Part shown: piece by piece, positions 48,902 to 49,785 of the stretch
Position numbering within the stretch: position 1 is the first letter of the stretch
How the letters are laid out: every line of letters starts with the position of its first letter
NCBI GenBank assembly: GCA_016177735.1
Contig: JACOUS010000015.1
Location: forward strand, 1 to 49,785
Length of the DNA stretch: 49,785 nt
From: Ignavibacteriales bacterium
GTDB taxonomy: Bacteria; Bacteroidota; Ignavibacteria; Ignavibacteriales; Melioribacteraceae
Direction: 5' to 3'
The notes under the pieces: model-generated
Told to the model about the DNA's origin: nothing
Databases searched by the model: none
The model's input: only the letters and a program-made list of their open reading frames with translations
Position numbers and translations under genes: made by a program

Positions 48902-49568
48902 GTTTTAAAAAATGAATTAAAGGATAATCAGCAACCGGAGTTGGAATAAAAGCTTTGTCACCCAAATCGGAAAATAAATTTAAACCTTCCATTGGTTGGC
49001 TCTCAAGCAAATTAGCCATTGTATAATCTCTTCTTTTAATCATACTGCCGTTAACCGCGCTCCACTCCGAGAAAATAATTGGTTCGGCTTTTTCATCAGG
49101 TGTTTTTAGACTTAATGCATCACCCCATAAAATATTTCTGCTAAGAATAAATTCAGCAGCTTTTAAGCATTCCGGTTTAATTTCTTTTTTATAATTGTTT
49201 AGGTAGTAATGCGTAAAAACATCCAAAAGTCTGTCTCTACAAGTTTGAACATTATCTTTCAATATTTCTACGCCATAAATACTTGATAGAGCAAGTATTG
49301 CATAGCGTTCATATTCAAGTTGATTTTTTGAATAACGGTTTTCTACGATTCTTAATTTTCTTTTTAATATTTCAACCAAAAAATTTCCGGTACCGCAAGC
49401 TGGTTCTAAAAAGCGTGAATCAATTCTTTTAGTTTCTTGTTTAACTAAATCAAGCATTGCATTAACTTCACGTTCTGAAGTAAACACTTCACCGTGGTCT
49501 GTAACGCGCTGGCGGGTTTTAACTTGGATATTACTATTTATATCTTCTGGTACATTATTCATATTCAC
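48873..49568 (-). CDS. Methyltransferase-fold protein with motif I but no NPPY
   Basis: 231 residues. VTDHGEVFTSEREVNAML near 22-39 and a classic SAM-binding motif I FLEPACGTGNFLVEIL at 53-68, then a second acidic strand (SIYGVEIL). There is no catalytic (N/D)PPY motif before the stop, so alone it should not methylate DNA. It could be a SAM-binding partner of the 508-residue methylase, or the N-terminal half of a split enzyme. The first gene of the operon. No clear ribosome binding site precedes the ATG. Confidence 0.75.
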   Translation of the reverse strand: MNMNNVPEDINSNIQVKTRQRVTDHGEVFTSEREVNAMLDLVKQETKRIDSRFLEPACGTGNFLVEILKRKLRIVENRYSKNQLEYERYAILALSSIYGVEILKDNVQTCRDRLLDVFTHYYLNNYKKEIKPECLKAAEFILSRNILWGDALSLKTPDEKAEPIIFSEWSAVNGSMIKRRDYTMANLLESQPMEGLNLFSDLGDKAFIPTPVADYPLIHFLKLGDNDTAEL

Positions 49569-49616
49569 ATTTTACTAAAATTTTGCCAATAATATAGAGT
49601 TTTATACGAAGCACAT

Positions 49617-49655
49617 AACGACGTGTTATCCCGATAAGTCGGGATGTAGCGTCCT
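49617..49655. repeat. Repeat at the right boundary of the restriction-modification module
   Basis: AACGACGTGTTATCCCG followed by ATAAGTCGGGA (49617-49644) repeats the 28-nt word at 44618-44645 with one mismatch. It contains TCCCGA/TCGGGA and is flanked by a weak outer GACG/CGTC pair. It lies 49 bp upstream of the first methylase gene. Confidence 0.65.
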
Positions 49656-49717
49656 GAAAAAGGTTGACTATTTTATTAATTATATAGATAAATAAACATA
49701 CTCGATTTATGGTTTTA

Positions 49718-49747
49718 TTATATACATCAGCTAGCTGATGTATATAA
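49718..49747. promoter_or_regulatory. Perfect 30-bp palindrome upstream of the restriction-modification operon
   Basis: The 30 bases from 49718 to 49747 equal their own reverse complement; the centre reads CATCAGCTAGCTGATG. On the plus strand it is followed by six T residues, so it could be a terminator for a gene arriving from the left, but no plus-strand gene ends nearby. It could also be an operator, or the terminator of a gene beyond the window. Confidence 0.6.
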
Positions 49748-49785
49748 TTTTTTGCAATAATAATTTTTCCACTTCCTTTTTAACT

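Overview
The window looks like a chromosomal segment of a member of the Ignavibacteria (Ignavibacteriota, Bacteroidota/Chlorobiota group). The evidence is two secreted proteins ending in the type IX secretion sorting domain typical of that class (NYPNPFNP...LKVYDILGREVATL...SGIYFYKL), a GWxTD-domain protein, a Bacteroidota-type YebC, a UvrA that lacks the first zinc cysteine pair, an HmuY-type haem lipoprotein and moderate-to-low G+C. No rRNA genes or CRISPR array are present. One tRNA gene is visible.

Layout. 0-1.5 kb: an integron-type tyrosine recombinase (IntI) on the minus strand, with hairpins on both sides but no complete attC array. 1.5-13.9 kb: mostly housekeeping metabolism. This covers a PLP aminotransferase translationally coupled to ATP-type PEP carboxykinase, a MntA/HepT toxin-antitoxin pair, a second aminotransferase read from a TTG start, shikimate dehydrogenase, a TPR protein, a galactokinase-like protein with altered active-site residues, YebC, D-amino-acid transaminase, tRNA-Thr, a TrmH-type rRNA/tRNA methylase and a DinB-fold protein. 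14-19 kb: a TonB-dependent receptor followed by a secreted GH13 amylase. 19-26 kb: HU, a small membrane protein, a secreted PQQ-type sugar dehydrogenase, two coupled thioredoxin-fold proteins, a HicB antitoxin with a broken hicA, and the MlaE-MlaF-MlaD lipid-transport operon. 26-41 kb: uvrA, an EVE-domain protein, a haem-uptake cluster (TonB receptor, HmuY lipoprotein, exported CbiX-like chelatase) behind an atypical LuxR-type regulator, then yraN, rnhB, a BamA/TamA-like protein, a PfkB kinase, a GWxTD protein and rimO.

41-49.8 kb is an accessory region: a second MntA/HepT pair, a zinc-less alcohol dehydrogenase-like gene, a second DinB-like gene, a HigBA toxin-antitoxin operon with a clear promoter/operator, and a three-gene restriction-modification-like operon (two N6-adenine-methylase-type proteins and a helicase with an N-terminal GIY-YIG/T5orf172-like domain). 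The modules are separated by short palindromes. A nearly identical 28-nt direct repeat lies on each side of the restriction-modification operon.

The most unusual recurring signal is a population of small palindromic elements. They sit between genes, inside a tRNA-like relic, and in frame inside the C-terminal sorting domains of two secreted proteins, where each adds a short peptide to a linker. Two MITE-like elements with terminal inverted repeats are also visible. Gene functions are inferred from reading motifs by eye; no database search was run.
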